Origin: Bacteroidota bacterium
Lineage (GTDB): Bacteria; Bacteroidota; Ignavibacteria; Ignavibacteriales; Melioribacteraceae
NCBI GenBank assembly: GCA_023453125.1
Contig: JAEXUB010000208.1
Span: 1-18,026, forward strand
Direction of reading: 5' to 3'
DNA: 18,026 nucleotides
How positions within the stretch are numbered: the first letter of the stretch is position 1; every line of letters begins with the position of its first letter. Made by a program: the position numbers and the translations under genes. The notes below the pieces were generated by a model. The model did no database searches and had not been told where the DNA came from. It saw only the letters and a list, made by a program, of their open reading frames with translations. Below are positions 8,149-13,902 of this stretch, in pieces.

Positions 8149-8608
8149 ATCTTTTATTATCATTGTTTTATTTGCTCTTCCCTGCACAGGGCAAACCAAA
8201 ACCGATTCCACCGCGTCTAATAAAGCGGATACGGTTCTTTTTGTAATGCAGAAATCTCCCACTGGAGCTATGCTCAAAAGCGCATTAATACCGGGATGGG
8301 GACAGTTATACAATGAGTCCTATTGGAAAATTCCGGTTGTTTGGGGTTTCCTCGGGTATTTTGCTTATAAGACTATAGATTATAATAAAATCTATCTCGA
8401 TTATAAGGACCTGGCCGAAAGGGACCCGAGGTATAATGCAACAAGGGATAGAGCGCGCGATAACAGGGACGTATTTATTGTCTATATGGCTCTGACGTAT
8501 CTGCTTAACATTGCGGATGCTTATGTAGATGCGCATCTTTTTGATTTTGATGTTTCAGAAACAAATAAAACGATGAATTATTCAATTAAATTTAAAATTG
8601 GCTTATGA
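8120..8608 (+). CDS. DUF5683-like membrane protein with signal peptide
   Basis: 162 aa from a TTG at 8120. The N-terminus (MNLLLKHIIKSFIIIVLFALPCTGQ) looks like a Sec signal peptide or anchor ending near residue 25; the Cys in ALPC is not a good lipobox because of the preceding Pro. After a Ser/Thr-rich linker comes the family core SALIPGWGQLYNESYWKIPVVWG, then a hydrophobic segment, YKDLAERDPRYNATRDRARDNRD, and a second hydrophobic segment with ADAYVDAHL. This is the DUF5683 pattern, commonly found just after parAB in Bacteroidota. The TTG start is inside parB (29-bp overlap); it is chosen because the next Met falls after the signal sequence. Function unknown. Its stop overlaps the next start by 4 bp (ATGA). 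Confidence 0.8.
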   Translation: MNLLLKHIIKSFIIIVLFALPCTGQTKTDSTASNKADTVLFVMQKSPTGAMLKSALIPGWGQLYNESYWKIPVVWGFLGYFAYKTIDYNKIYLDYKDLAERDPRYNATRDRARDNRDVFIVYMALTYLLNIADAYVDAHLFDFDVSETNKTMNYSIKFKIGL

Positions 8609-9312
8609 AAATAAAGAATGCCATTATATGTCATCATTGCGGTGCTGAAAATGAGTATTATAAAGAAACATGTTCCTCCTGCAAGGCTTATTTGAGAGGA
8701 AAGATAGTTAATATAGACTTGTGGAGAAGCATCTGGTGGCTGATTGAATCACCGGCAAAGGCATTCAGAGAAATAATTTTTGCCGAGCACAAGAATTATA
8801 TTGTGTTTATTCTGGCTATTATGGGAATTAAGTATTTTCTTTCCTCCCTTATTATATCGAATTATACATTTTTTGCCGGGGAAGTAAATGAAACACCTAT
8901 TGCACAGTTATTCCCCGCTGCCGGAATACTTATTGCTTCTGTATTCCTGATGAGTTTTCTGTTTACGAAAATCCTTAATGCCGCAGGGTACAGGAATACT
9001 TTCAAAAGCGTAAACGCAGTTCTCGTTTATACATTAATCCCTTCGGTAATGATTTTTGCAATTCTTTCTCCTATTGAATTCGCACTTTTCGGACAGCATT
9101 GGTATTATCATAACCCCAGTCCTCTTACATTAAAATTCGGCGCTGCTCTTGTTTTATTCGGCGTGGAAATAATCATATATGTATGGGGAGCAGTACTTGC
9201 AGTGAAAGGCTTTATTGCTCTTACCGGGAGTAAAAAAATATCGATAGCTTTGGGCCTGGTTTTTACTCTTGTAATGATAGGGGTTATTCTGGCTCTTCCG
9301 TTTATTTATTAG
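8605..9312 (+). CDS. zinc-ribbon plus Yip1-like multi-pass membrane protein
   Basis: 235 aa. A small zinc ribbon is at the N-terminus: Cys9-x2-Cys12 and Cys23-x2-Cys26 (CHHCGAE, CSSCKAY). An amphipathic stretch follows (WWLIESPAKAFREIIF), then about five membrane helices at roughly residues 62-83, 98-122, 135-160, 172-199 and 208-234. The 'ESPAKAFREI' entry helix and the helix arrangement resemble bacterial Yip1-domain proteins. No catalytic motif is seen. It overlaps the upstream DUF5683 gene by 4 bp and, at the 3' end, overlaps the convergent phosphatase gene by 4 bp (shared TTAG), leaving no room for a terminator between them. The family call is tentative; the zinc ribbon and membrane topology are direct observations. 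Confidence 0.7.
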   Translation: MKIKNAIICHHCGAENEYYKETCSSCKAYLRGKIVNIDLWRSIWWLIESPAKAFREIIFAEHKNYIVFILAIMGIKYFLSSLIISNYTFFAGEVNETPIAQLFPAAGILIASVFLMSFLFTKILNAAGYRNTFKSVNAVLVYTLIPSVMIFAILSPIEFALFGQHWYYHNPSPLTLKFGAALVLFGVEIIIYVWGAVLAVKGFIALTGSKKISIALGLVFTLVMIGVILALPFIY

Positions 9313-10229
9313 ATTATTTTGTGCAGGTAATTATAAATTAGCCCGTGCCTTAAACCCCGCGAAGAAACGTAAATGTAATCAAGATTAAGCAATTCCATAA
9401 CCGATTCCAGAATCAGGGAACCGGTTAGAATGATATCCTCACGCCCCAATGTTATCGCTCCGTAATAATTTAAAATCTCCGAAGGATTCATTCTCATCAT
9501 AATTGAATTAAGCTCCTTTATATTCTCGAGGCTGAGCTCGTATCCCTCAATTTTATTCTCGTCGTACTCTTTAATCCCAAGCTGCATGCAGGCAAGGGTA
9601 GTTGGTGTGCCGGCGACTGCAATAGCCGGGTTTTCATTTAAAGGAGGCATTTTAGAATTTTTTATGTTGTTAATTACGTAATTTTTTATCTGCTCTGCAG
9701 CTGCTTTATCCAGAGGGGGTACAGATCCGAATTGTTCGCAGATTGATACCGAGCCGAAATTATAGCTCTGCGAAAAAATGAGTCCCTGCCGGCTTCCCAG
9801 GAATATTTCGCTGCTTCCGCCCCCTATGTCTATCATATAACCTGAAAATTCATCCCATTCCGATACTGAACCGAAATAGGAAAGGATTGCCTCTTCTTCA
9901 CCGGTAAGTATCCTAATCTCAATACCGAGTTCCTCTCTAATTTCCTCAACAATTTCCTTGCTGTTGGAGGCCTTTCTAAATGCCTGGGTGGCTCCCGGAA
10001 GAATTATTTCAGCCTTATTTTCCAACGCGGCATTCTTAAAGTCCCTCAGTACATTTTTAAGCCGGTCAACAGCCGGAGAATCAAATTTCATTCCCGGAGA
10101 GAGATTCCTGCTGATTCTGGGGGTGGAATAGAGGTTTAGTACAGGAACAAACCGGCCATGCGCCCTGCTTAATTCCGCAACTAAAAGAATTACTGAATTT
10201 GAACCGATATCAATAGAGGCAATATTCAT
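9309..10229 (-). CDS. Ppx/GppA family phosphatase (exopolyphosphatase-like)
   Basis: 306 aa, the short form with only the two actin/hsp70-like ASKHA domains. Motifs are MNIASIDIGSNSVILLVAEL (phosphate 1), ATQAFRKASNS, EEAILSYFGSV, YMIDIGGGSSEIFLG (phosphate 2) and AVAGTPTTLACMQL. Such enzymes release orthophosphate from polyphosphate or remove the 5' phosphate of pppGpp; short forms cannot be assigned to one activity by sequence alone. It stands alone on the minus strand, starting 39 bp from the divergent membrane-protein gene and ending inside the last codons of the Yip1-like gene. A CHAD protein lies about 4 kb away, making a polyphosphate theme possible but unproven. Confidence 0.9.
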   Translation of the reverse strand: MNIASIDIGSNSVILLVAELSRAHGRFVPVLNLYSTPRISRNLSPGMKFDSPAVDRLKNVLRDFKNAALENKAEIILPGATQAFRKASNSKEIVEEIREELGIEIRILTGEEEAILSYFGSVSEWDEFSGYMIDIGGGSSEIFLGSRQGLIFSQSYNFGSVSICEQFGSVPPLDKAAAEQIKNYVINNIKNSKMPPLNENPAIAVAGTPTTLACMQLGIKEYDENKIEGYELSLENIKELNSIMMRMNPSEILNYYGAITLGREDIILTGSLILESVMELLNLDYIYVSSRGLRHGLIYNYLHKII

Positions 10230-10239
10230 ATTTTTTTCT

Positions 10240-10247
10240 TATTTTTG
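10240..10247 (+). promoter_or_regulatory. possible -7 element, TATTTTTG
   Basis: TATTTTTG matches the Bacteroidota -7 consensus TAnnTTTG and lies 21 bp before the ATG at 10269. No TTTG is visible at the matching -33 distance, so support is partial. If used, transcription would start around 10251-10254, after the alternative TTG at 10245, which argues for the ATG at 10269. Confidence 0.35.
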
Positions 10248-10268
10248 TCAAAAATTAAAATAAATCAT

Positions 10269-10790
10269 ATGAGCAATTTATCAAAAACTTCTAAATTATT
10301 TCTTGTTATTACCTTTATTTCTTATGCCCTATGGATTGGGAGCTATTGCGCAAAGAATCTGGTCTTTTTCCAGTTCTTTGAACCTGAAACAATGGCATTA
10401 AAGAGTATTTATGCAAATGCCGACTTCCTGAGCATCTTCTTCTCGGTTTTTCCGGTAGTAACCCTGAATGTAGTAACCTATTTTATTTTTATTCTCTTCT
10501 TTATGCTGTTTGTATTTACAAGCAAATTAAAGCTGCGCTGGAACGGATGGCTTTTTATATCTCTTCTGGTAATAGTTTTAACAATGCCGGTAGAAATTTA
10601 TTTGATTGCAAAATACGACTGGAATTTTATTGTTGACGTTAACAGAATGAAAATAACCGCCGATTCTGCAATTGAGATGATTAAGCAGAGAGTAAGTAAA
10701 TTCGGCATGTATTCATTTATAAGCATTTTTTCAACTTTAAGCATTGTATTCTTTTTTATTTTCAGACCGCTGACGAAAAATGAAAATTAA
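10269..10790 (+). CDS. unknown four-helix membrane protein
   Basis: 173 aa from ATG 10269 (MSNLSKTSKLFLVITF). The frame is open from a TTG at 10245, but that adds eight Lys/Asn-rich residues and the TTG overlaps a candidate promoter element. Four hydrophobic segments are visible at about residues 8-28, 52-82, 92-115 and 145-168. Between helices 1 and 2 is a loop with FEPETMALKSIYANADF; between 3 and 4 a loop with AKYDWNFIVDVNRMKITADSAIEMIKQRV. I recognise no family. It diverges from the Ppx/GppA gene and overlaps the next small gene by 11 bp, so it probably heads the operon running into aroQ. Confidence 0.65.
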   Translation: MSNLSKTSKLFLVITFISYALWIGSYCAKNLVFFQFFEPETMALKSIYANADFLSIFFSVFPVVTLNVVTYFIFILFFMLFVFTSKLKLRWNGWLFISLLVIVLTMPVEIYLIAKYDWNFIVDVNRMKITADSAIEMIKQRVSKFGMYSFISIFSTLSIVFFFIFRPLTKNEN

Positions 10791-11052
10791 AGAAAAGGAA
10801 TTCGAGATACTGCTTCAGGACCTCCGCTCGGTTGCCGGACAACTTGGCGTTACAGTCCGGTTTGAAAAAGGGGATTTTAAGGGGGGATACTGTATTGTTA
10901 AGGAGAATAAGGTAATAGTTCTAAATAAACTGGCCACCCAGCAGAGAAAGGTTATTACTCTTGCCGTTGCTCTTAAAGAACTCGGTATAGACGAAATATA
11001 TCTTCCTCCGAAAATAAGAGAATTAATAGAAGAATTTGACGAGAATAAATGA
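10780..11052 (+). CDS. unknown 90-aa protein upstream of aroQ
   Basis: 90 aa. The gene overlaps its upstream neighbour by 11 bp and aroQ by 4 bp (ATGA), which strongly suggests it is a real translated gene. The sequence has an N-terminal helix (EFEILLQDLRSVAGQLGV), a beta segment with a Gly pair (FEKGDFKGGYCIVKENKVIVLNK), and two C-terminal helices (QQRKVITLAVALKELGI and PPKIRELIEEF). It is soluble, acidic at the end, with no signal peptide. I have an impression of similar small proteins in related genomes but cannot name a family. No catalytic residues stand out. Confidence 0.7.
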   Translation: MKIKEKEFEILLQDLRSVAGQLGVTVRFEKGDFKGGYCIVKENKVIVLNKLATQQRKVITLAVALKELGIDEIYLPPKIRELIEEFDENK

Positions 11053-11480
11053 AATTCTTAGTAATTAACGGGCCTAATCTTAATGTCCTCAATTTAAGGG
11101 ATAAAGAACTTTATGGCGGTTTGTCCCTTGTTGAGCTGGAAAATAAGATTAAAAAGGAATTCCCTGATGACGTATTTGAATTCTTTCAAAGCAATCACGA
11201 AGGGGAAATAATCGATAAACTGAATTCATCAATTGGGGTGTACCAGGGTTATATCATCAATCCGGCCGCCTATTCGCATACATCCTATGCAATACGGGAC
11301 GCACTGGAAATAATAATGGAACCCAAAATAGAAGTGCACCTTTCCAATATTTTTGCCAGAGAGGAGTTCAGGCAGCTTTCTGTTACAGCCGCTGCATGCA
11401 ATTCTCTAATTTGCGGATTAAAAGAGTTTAGTTATATTTCAGCTGTATATTCAATTAAAAATTTATATAAAAAGGATTAG
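11049..11480 (+). CDS. aroQ: 3-dehydroquinate dehydratase, type II
   Basis: 143 aa, normal for the type II enzyme, a dodecamer that dehydrates 3-dehydroquinate in the shikimate pathway. Motifs: INGPNLNVLNLRDKELYGG at residues 6-24 with catalytic Arg17 and Tyr22, FFQSNHEGEIIDKLN, IINPAAYSHTSYAIRDAL, and VHLSNIFAREEFRQLS with catalytic His97. The usual R-E-P-x-x-Y-G lid is R-D-K-E-L-Y-G here, and INPGAYTHTS is INPAAYSHTS, mild deviations that keep the catalytic residues. Other shikimate genes are not nearby. It overlaps the 90-aa gene by 4 bp and is followed by a short hairpin. Confidence 0.94.
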   Translation: MKFLVINGPNLNVLNLRDKELYGGLSLVELENKIKKEFPDDVFEFFQSNHEGEIIDKLNSSIGVYQGYIINPAAYSHTSYAIRDALEIIMEPKIEVHLSNIFAREEFRQLSVTAAACNSLICGLKEFSYISAVYSIKNLYKKD

Positions 11481-11500
11481 AAAACGGGAATTCCGTTTTC
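11480..11500 (+). terminator. hairpin just after aroQ, weak terminator candidate
   Basis: GAAAACGG-GAATT-CCGTTTTC forms an 8-bp stem with a 5-nt loop beginning at the last base of the aroQ stop codon. It is followed by CCGGCAGGG rather than a U run, so it is not a standard intrinsic terminator. It may slow polymerase or protect the 3' end. Confidence 0.35.
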
Positions 11501-11543
11501 CCGGCAGGGAATTAAGAGATTATTAAATAATTAATAAATCAAA

Positions 11544-11927
11544 ATGAAAAACTTCGGATTAAAAAAGCTTTATTACTCCATTAGCGAGGTTAGCAAATTA
11601 ACCGGTGTTGAGCAGTATATTCTCCGTTACTGGGAAACCGAGTTCAGCCAGCTCCGCCCAAGTAAAAACAGGGCTGGCAACAGAATCTACACAAATAAGG
11701 ATATTAATCTTATCCTTCAGATAAAGAAGCTCCTAAGGGAAGAGAAGTATACCATTGAGGGGGCAAAAAAGATTCTGGACGATAAAACGGTATTTGGTGA
11801 CCACCAGCAGACCCCTGAACCGGATGAAAAACCGGCAGAAAAAATAATTCCGCAAATATCTAATCCAAATCAACTTTTATTGCTGGAATTAAAACATTTT
11901 TTGGTAAATTTGAGCCGGCAAATTTAA
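11544..11927 (+). CDS. MerR-family transcriptional regulator
   Basis: 127 aa. Residues about 7-76 form a MerR winged-helix DNA-binding domain: LYYSISEVSKLTGVEQYILRYWE (helix-turn-helix), then FSQLRPSKNRAGNRIYTNKDINLILQIKKLL (wing and second helix pair) and YTIEGAKKIL. The rest is an acidic/proline linker and a short C-terminal amphipathic helix (LLLLELKHFLVNLSRQI), likely for dimerisation. There is no Cys-rich metal site or large ligand domain. This matches the short 'MerR HTH' proteins common in Bacteroidota. No Shine-Dalgarno is seen; the upstream sequence is A/T-rich. A promoter for the downstream tRNA seems to lie inside its last codons. Confidence 0.88.
   Translation: MKNFGLKKLYYSISEVSKLTGVEQYILRYWETEFSQLRPSKNRAGNRIYTNKDINLILQIKKLLREEKYTIEGAKKILDDKTVFGDHQQTPEPDEKPAEKIIPQISNPNQLLLLELKHFLVNLSRQI
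11880..11912 (+). promoter_or_regulatory. probable tRNA promoter inside the 3' end of the MerR gene
   Basis: TAAATTTG at 11905-11912 is an exact TAnnTTTG -7 element, and a TTG at 11880-11882 lies 22 nt upstream as a partial -33 element. Predicted transcription start is near 11917-11919, about 17 nt before the tRNA. Confidence 0.45.
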
Positions 11928-11934
11928 TTTATTG

Positions 11935-12009
11935 CGGAACGTAGCGCAGCCCGGGTAGCGCACTTGAATGGGGTTCAAGGGGTCGCGGGTTCAAATCCCG
12001 CCGTTCCGA
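11935..12009 (+). tRNA. tRNA-Pro, anticodon GGG
   Basis: A full cloverleaf can be drawn by hand. The acceptor stem is CGGAACG (11935-11941) with CGTTCCG (12002-12008) and discriminator A at 12009. The D stem is GCGC/GCGC. The anticodon stem CTTGA/TCAAG encloses loop ATGGGGT, giving anticodon GGG at 11970-11972. The variable loop is GGGTC, and the T arm GCGGG-TTCAAAT-CCCGC. The C1-G72 first pair is a known feature of bacterial proline tRNAs. CCA is not encoded (the next bases are CGA). It reads CCC and CCU codons. Confidence 0.96.
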
Positions 12010-12011
12010 CG

Positions 12012-12047
12012 AAAAAAGGGCGAAAATTAAAAGTTTTCGCCTTTTTT
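12012..12047. terminator. bidirectional intrinsic terminator (tRNA-Pro / ABC-F)
   Basis: GGCGAAAA (12019-12026), a 7-nt loop and TTTTCGCC (12034-12041) form an 8-bp stem flanked by A6 on the left and T6 on the right. It therefore works as an intrinsic terminator on both strands: for tRNA-Pro on the plus strand and for the ABC-F gene, which ends at 12059, on the minus strand. Confidence 0.9.
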
Positions 12048-12058
12048 ATTTCTGTAGG

Positions 12059-13561
12059 CTATTCGAGATTCAGCACTAATTCATTCCCTATTTCCTTAAT
12101 CTCCCATCTCTCAGTTGTTAGTTTTTCCAGGAATATTGTGTCGTGACTTACCAAAAGGAGAGCGCAGTTTACATTCTGCAGTGCCTCCTCGAGGCATTCA
12201 ATCGAAATAAGGTCCATATGGTTGGTCGGTTCATCAAGGATAATTATATGAGGCTCTTTAGCTATACCGAGCCCGAGCATCAGTTTTCGGGTTTCCCCCG
12301 GACTGGGGGAGTCTGATTCAATTACTTTTTTGGGGTCTGAGCCAAGTCGGCTCATTACAATCATCAGTTTTCCGAAGTCCTTCGAATTCATTTTTTTGAC
12401 TTCCTGAATCAGTACTGAGGATTCATTTGCAGTTATTTCTTGCGGGATATAGGTTATATGCTCCAATTCGGCATTAAGTTTACCAAGGAGATAATTTACC
12501 AGTGTACTTTTTCCCGATCCGTTAGCTCCTATAAGAGAAATCCGGCTGTCCGGCTTAATTACCAGCTGGGGAAAGTTGAGAATCTTTTTATCAGATAATT
12601 TAAGACAACCTGCTTCTTCGTTAAGAAGAAAATTCCTATTAGACCGGGAAGAGGAAAGAGTAATTCCTTTTCTGAATTCTTTTTTAAATTCAATCCCGTT
12701 CAGCTCTGAATTTGCCTTATCAATTCTGGCAGACATTGCAGTTTTAAGATTTCCCCAGACGGCGTCTTTTCCTGTTAATCTGGCGAGGTCTATTCTCCCT
12801 TTAGCATCTCTGTCTTTCGGATCCAAATTCTTTTTCGAATACTTATTTTTTGCCTTTTCCTCATTCTCTTGCCGGCGTTTATATTCAGCTTCAAGTTTTC
12901 GAATTTCCGCCTGCTTGTTCCGGGCTGACTTTATAAGGTAGTCATTTTCTGTTTTCCTCTGCTCCATAACATCGTCCAAATCTCCCTTTCTTATATCGAT
13001 GCGCGGCGGTTCAGTAAAGATATATTTTATGCAGAGTCTATTCAGCAGATCCCGGTCGTGGCTTACAATCAATCCTGTTCCCTTAAATGCCAATAAAGAA
13101 TTCAAGATCAGATCTTTTGTCCGGATGTCAAGATGGTTGGTAGGCTCGTCCAGTGCAACAATTCCGCTGTCATTCCACAGCGCGGCCGCAATTTGTATTC
13201 GTTTGCGTTCCCCGTGGGAAAGTGAACCCCATCTTTCAATCCAGCCGGCATCAATCTCCATCTGCTCAATAAGCCGGTAAAAATGTTTATCCCTCTTTTT
13301 TAGCATTTCAAAAAATTCCGCCGGGGGATAGTCCGTTCTTTGCTCTGCATAATATGTATTCCCCGACGTTTCAATGAATCCTATAGAACATTTCAGGTTA
13401 CCAGTTGAGAGTTTTAGCAGTGTGCTTTTGCCGGAACCGTTTGGGCCAATAATCCCTGTCCAGCCTTCCTGAATCTGAAAGGTCAGCCCTTCAAAAAGAA
13501 GAGAGCTCATACCTTCGTAAGTAAATGAAACATTATTAAATTTTATAAAATTGTACGACAT
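12059..13561 (-). CDS. ABC-F family ATPase (two ABC domains, no membrane domain)
   Basis: 500 aa from ATG 13561 (MSYNFIKFNNVSFTY). NBD1 has A-loop Tyr15, Walker A GPNGSGKST at 39-47, signature LSHGE at 114-118, Walker B ending LDEPTNHLD (Asp138, Glu139) and H-loop VSHDRD. A charged helical linker follows (about 190-290, rich in Lys/Glu/Arg). NBD2 has GANGSGKST at 345-353, a degenerate signature SPGET, Walker B IIILDEPTNHMD and VSHD. Two soluble ABC modules joined by such a linker define ABC-F proteins, which act on the ribosomal E site. The distance between Q-loop and signature in NBD1 leaves no room for an EttA-type arm. Size resembles antibiotic-resistance ABC-Fs, but membership is not shown. 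A purine run (GAGAAGAGA) supports this start; the frame stays open upstream to a TTG at 13645. Confidence 0.88.
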   Translation of the reverse strand: MSYNFIKFNNVSFTYEGMSSLLFEGLTFQIQEGWTGIIGPNGSGKSTLLKLSTGNLKCSIGFIETSGNTYYAEQRTDYPPAEFFEMLKKRDKHFYRLIEQMEIDAGWIERWGSLSHGERKRIQIAAALWNDSGIVALDEPTNHLDIRTKDLILNSLLAFKGTGLIVSHDRDLLNRLCIKYIFTEPPRIDIRKGDLDDVMEQRKTENDYLIKSARNKQAEIRKLEAEYKRRQENEEKAKNKYSKKNLDPKDRDAKGRIDLARLTGKDAVWGNLKTAMSARIDKANSELNGIEFKKEFRKGITLSSSRSNRNFLLNEEAGCLKLSDKKILNFPQLVIKPDSRISLIGANGSGKSTLVNYLLGKLNAELEHITYIPQEITANESSVLIQEVKKMNSKDFGKLMIVMSRLGSDPKKVIESDSPSPGETRKLMLGLGIAKEPHIIILDEPTNHMDLISIECLEEALQNVNCALLLVSHDTIFLEKLTTERWEIKEIGNELVLNLE

Positions 13562-13588
13562 AGTCATTCTCTTCTCATTATTTAAAAT

Positions 13589-13610
13589 AAAAAAACCGCA
13601 ATCCGCGGTT
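13589..13610 (-). terminator. intrinsic terminator in the ABC-F leader (attenuator)
   Basis: On the minus strand AACCGC (13610-13605), loop GGATT and GCGGTT (13599-13594) form a 6-bp, GC-rich hairpin followed directly by a T run. It ends about 12 nt before the ABC-F ribosome-binding site. No other minus-strand gene lies upstream before purF, so it can only stop transcripts that begin in the intergenic region, i.e. those headed for ABC-F. Confidence 0.75.
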
Positions 13611-13620
13611 ATTACCACGG
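13603..13620 (-). promoter_or_regulatory. alternative (antiterminator) stem overlapping the terminator
   Basis: On the minus strand CCGTGG (13620-13615), loop TAATAA and CCGCGG (13608-13603) pair over six positions (five G-C, one G-U). The right arm includes four of the six bases of the terminator's 5' arm, so the two hairpins cannot coexist. The functional role is inferred. Confidence 0.55.
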
Positions 13621-13668
13621 GATTAAGACAACCGGATATAGGCAAAGATGATGAAAAAAATCTTTCAA
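13612..13668 (-). CDS. possible leader peptide of the ABC-F gene (TTG start, 18 aa)
   Basis: TTG at 13668 opens an 18-codon frame reading MKDFFHHLCLYPVVLIPW and ending in TAA at 13614-13612. Its last sense codons CCG TGG are exactly the left arm of the antiterminator, so a ribosome finishing this frame would hide that arm and favour the terminator. The start is weak: TTG, an AGGAATAGG purine run 12 nt upstream, and it lies in the loop of an AT-rich hairpin (13658-13677). Treat as a hypothesis. Confidence 0.3.
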   Translation of the reverse strand: MKDFFHHLCLYPVVLIPW

Positions 13669-13677
13669 TTAAGATTT
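13658..13677 (-). other. AT-rich hairpin with T run in the ABC-F leader
   Basis: On the minus strand AAATCTT, loop AATTGA and AAGATTT form a 7-bp AT-rich stem followed by TTTT. It could be a weak pause or terminator, and its loop holds the TTG start of the 18-codon leader frame. Confidence 0.4.
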
Positions 13678-13689
13678 AAGCCTATTCCT

Positions 13690-13722
13690 TTATAGTGTCT
13701 TCAATCCTGTGTCTCCAATCAT
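13690..13722 (-). CDS. possible leader peptide MIGDTGLKTL (ATG start, 10 aa)
   Basis: An ATG at 13722 opens a 10-codon frame (MIGDTGLKTL, stop TAA at 13692-13690) only about 10 nt after the predicted transcription start of the ABC-F promoter. It has no Shine-Dalgarno and would be translated as a near-leaderless ORF. It is short enough to be chance; the position at the head of a leader that holds a terminator is what makes it worth listing. Confidence 0.25.
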   Translation of the reverse strand: MIGDTGLKTL

Positions 13723-13737
13723 TTTTTATTTTACACA

Positions 13738-13768
13738 CAAAAATAAAGGAAAAAGCAGATTATTCAAA
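13738..13768 (-). promoter_or_regulatory. ABC-F promoter, TTTG-N19-TATTTTTG
   Basis: On the minus strand TTTG (13768-13765), a 19-nt spacer and TATTTTTG (13745-13738) match the Bacteroidota primary sigma consensus (-33 TTTG, -7 TAnnTTTG, spacer about 19-21). Transcription would start near 13733, giving a leader of about 170 nt before the ABC-F ATG. Confidence 0.65.
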
Positions 13769-13780
13769 TATTTTAATTTT

Positions 13781-13798
13781 TTGGCTCATATAAGCCAA
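13781..13798. promoter_or_regulatory. inverted repeat between ABC-F and purF, possible operator
   Basis: TTGGCT-CATATA-AGCCAA is a perfect 6-bp inverted repeat with a 6-bp spacer. It has no T run downstream on either strand, so it is not a terminator. It lies 12 bp upstream of the ABC-F -33 element and about 105 bp upstream of the purF start, a position suited to a dimeric regulator of either gene. The remainder of the 13562-13902 gap shows only AT-rich sequence and a near-consensus TATATTTA at 13853-13860 that may belong to a purF promoter. Confidence 0.4.
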
Positions 13799-13902
13799 TA
13801 ATACTGAAATATTTGATATTACCCGTTGCAAAAAAGTAACCCGAATTTTTGTTATATTTATTGTCTAAATATTTTATAACAAGAGATGAATTAGAGGTCC
13901 CT

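Noticed and set aside
8120..8200. Lipoprotein signal in the DUF5683-like protein
   Set aside because: The sequence before Cys is ALPC; a Pro at -1 does not fit the lipobox, so an ordinary signal peptide is more likely.
11964..12146. Plus-strand ORF of 60 codons starting in tRNA-Pro
   Set aside because: It spans the tRNA, the terminator and the antisense of the ABC-F end, so it is not a gene.
13562..13645. N-terminal extension of the ABC-F protein from a TTG at 13645
   Set aside because: The 28 extra residues cross the terminator hairpin, are unlike an ABC domain start and have no ribosome-binding site; the ATG at 13561 has a purine-rich site at good distance.
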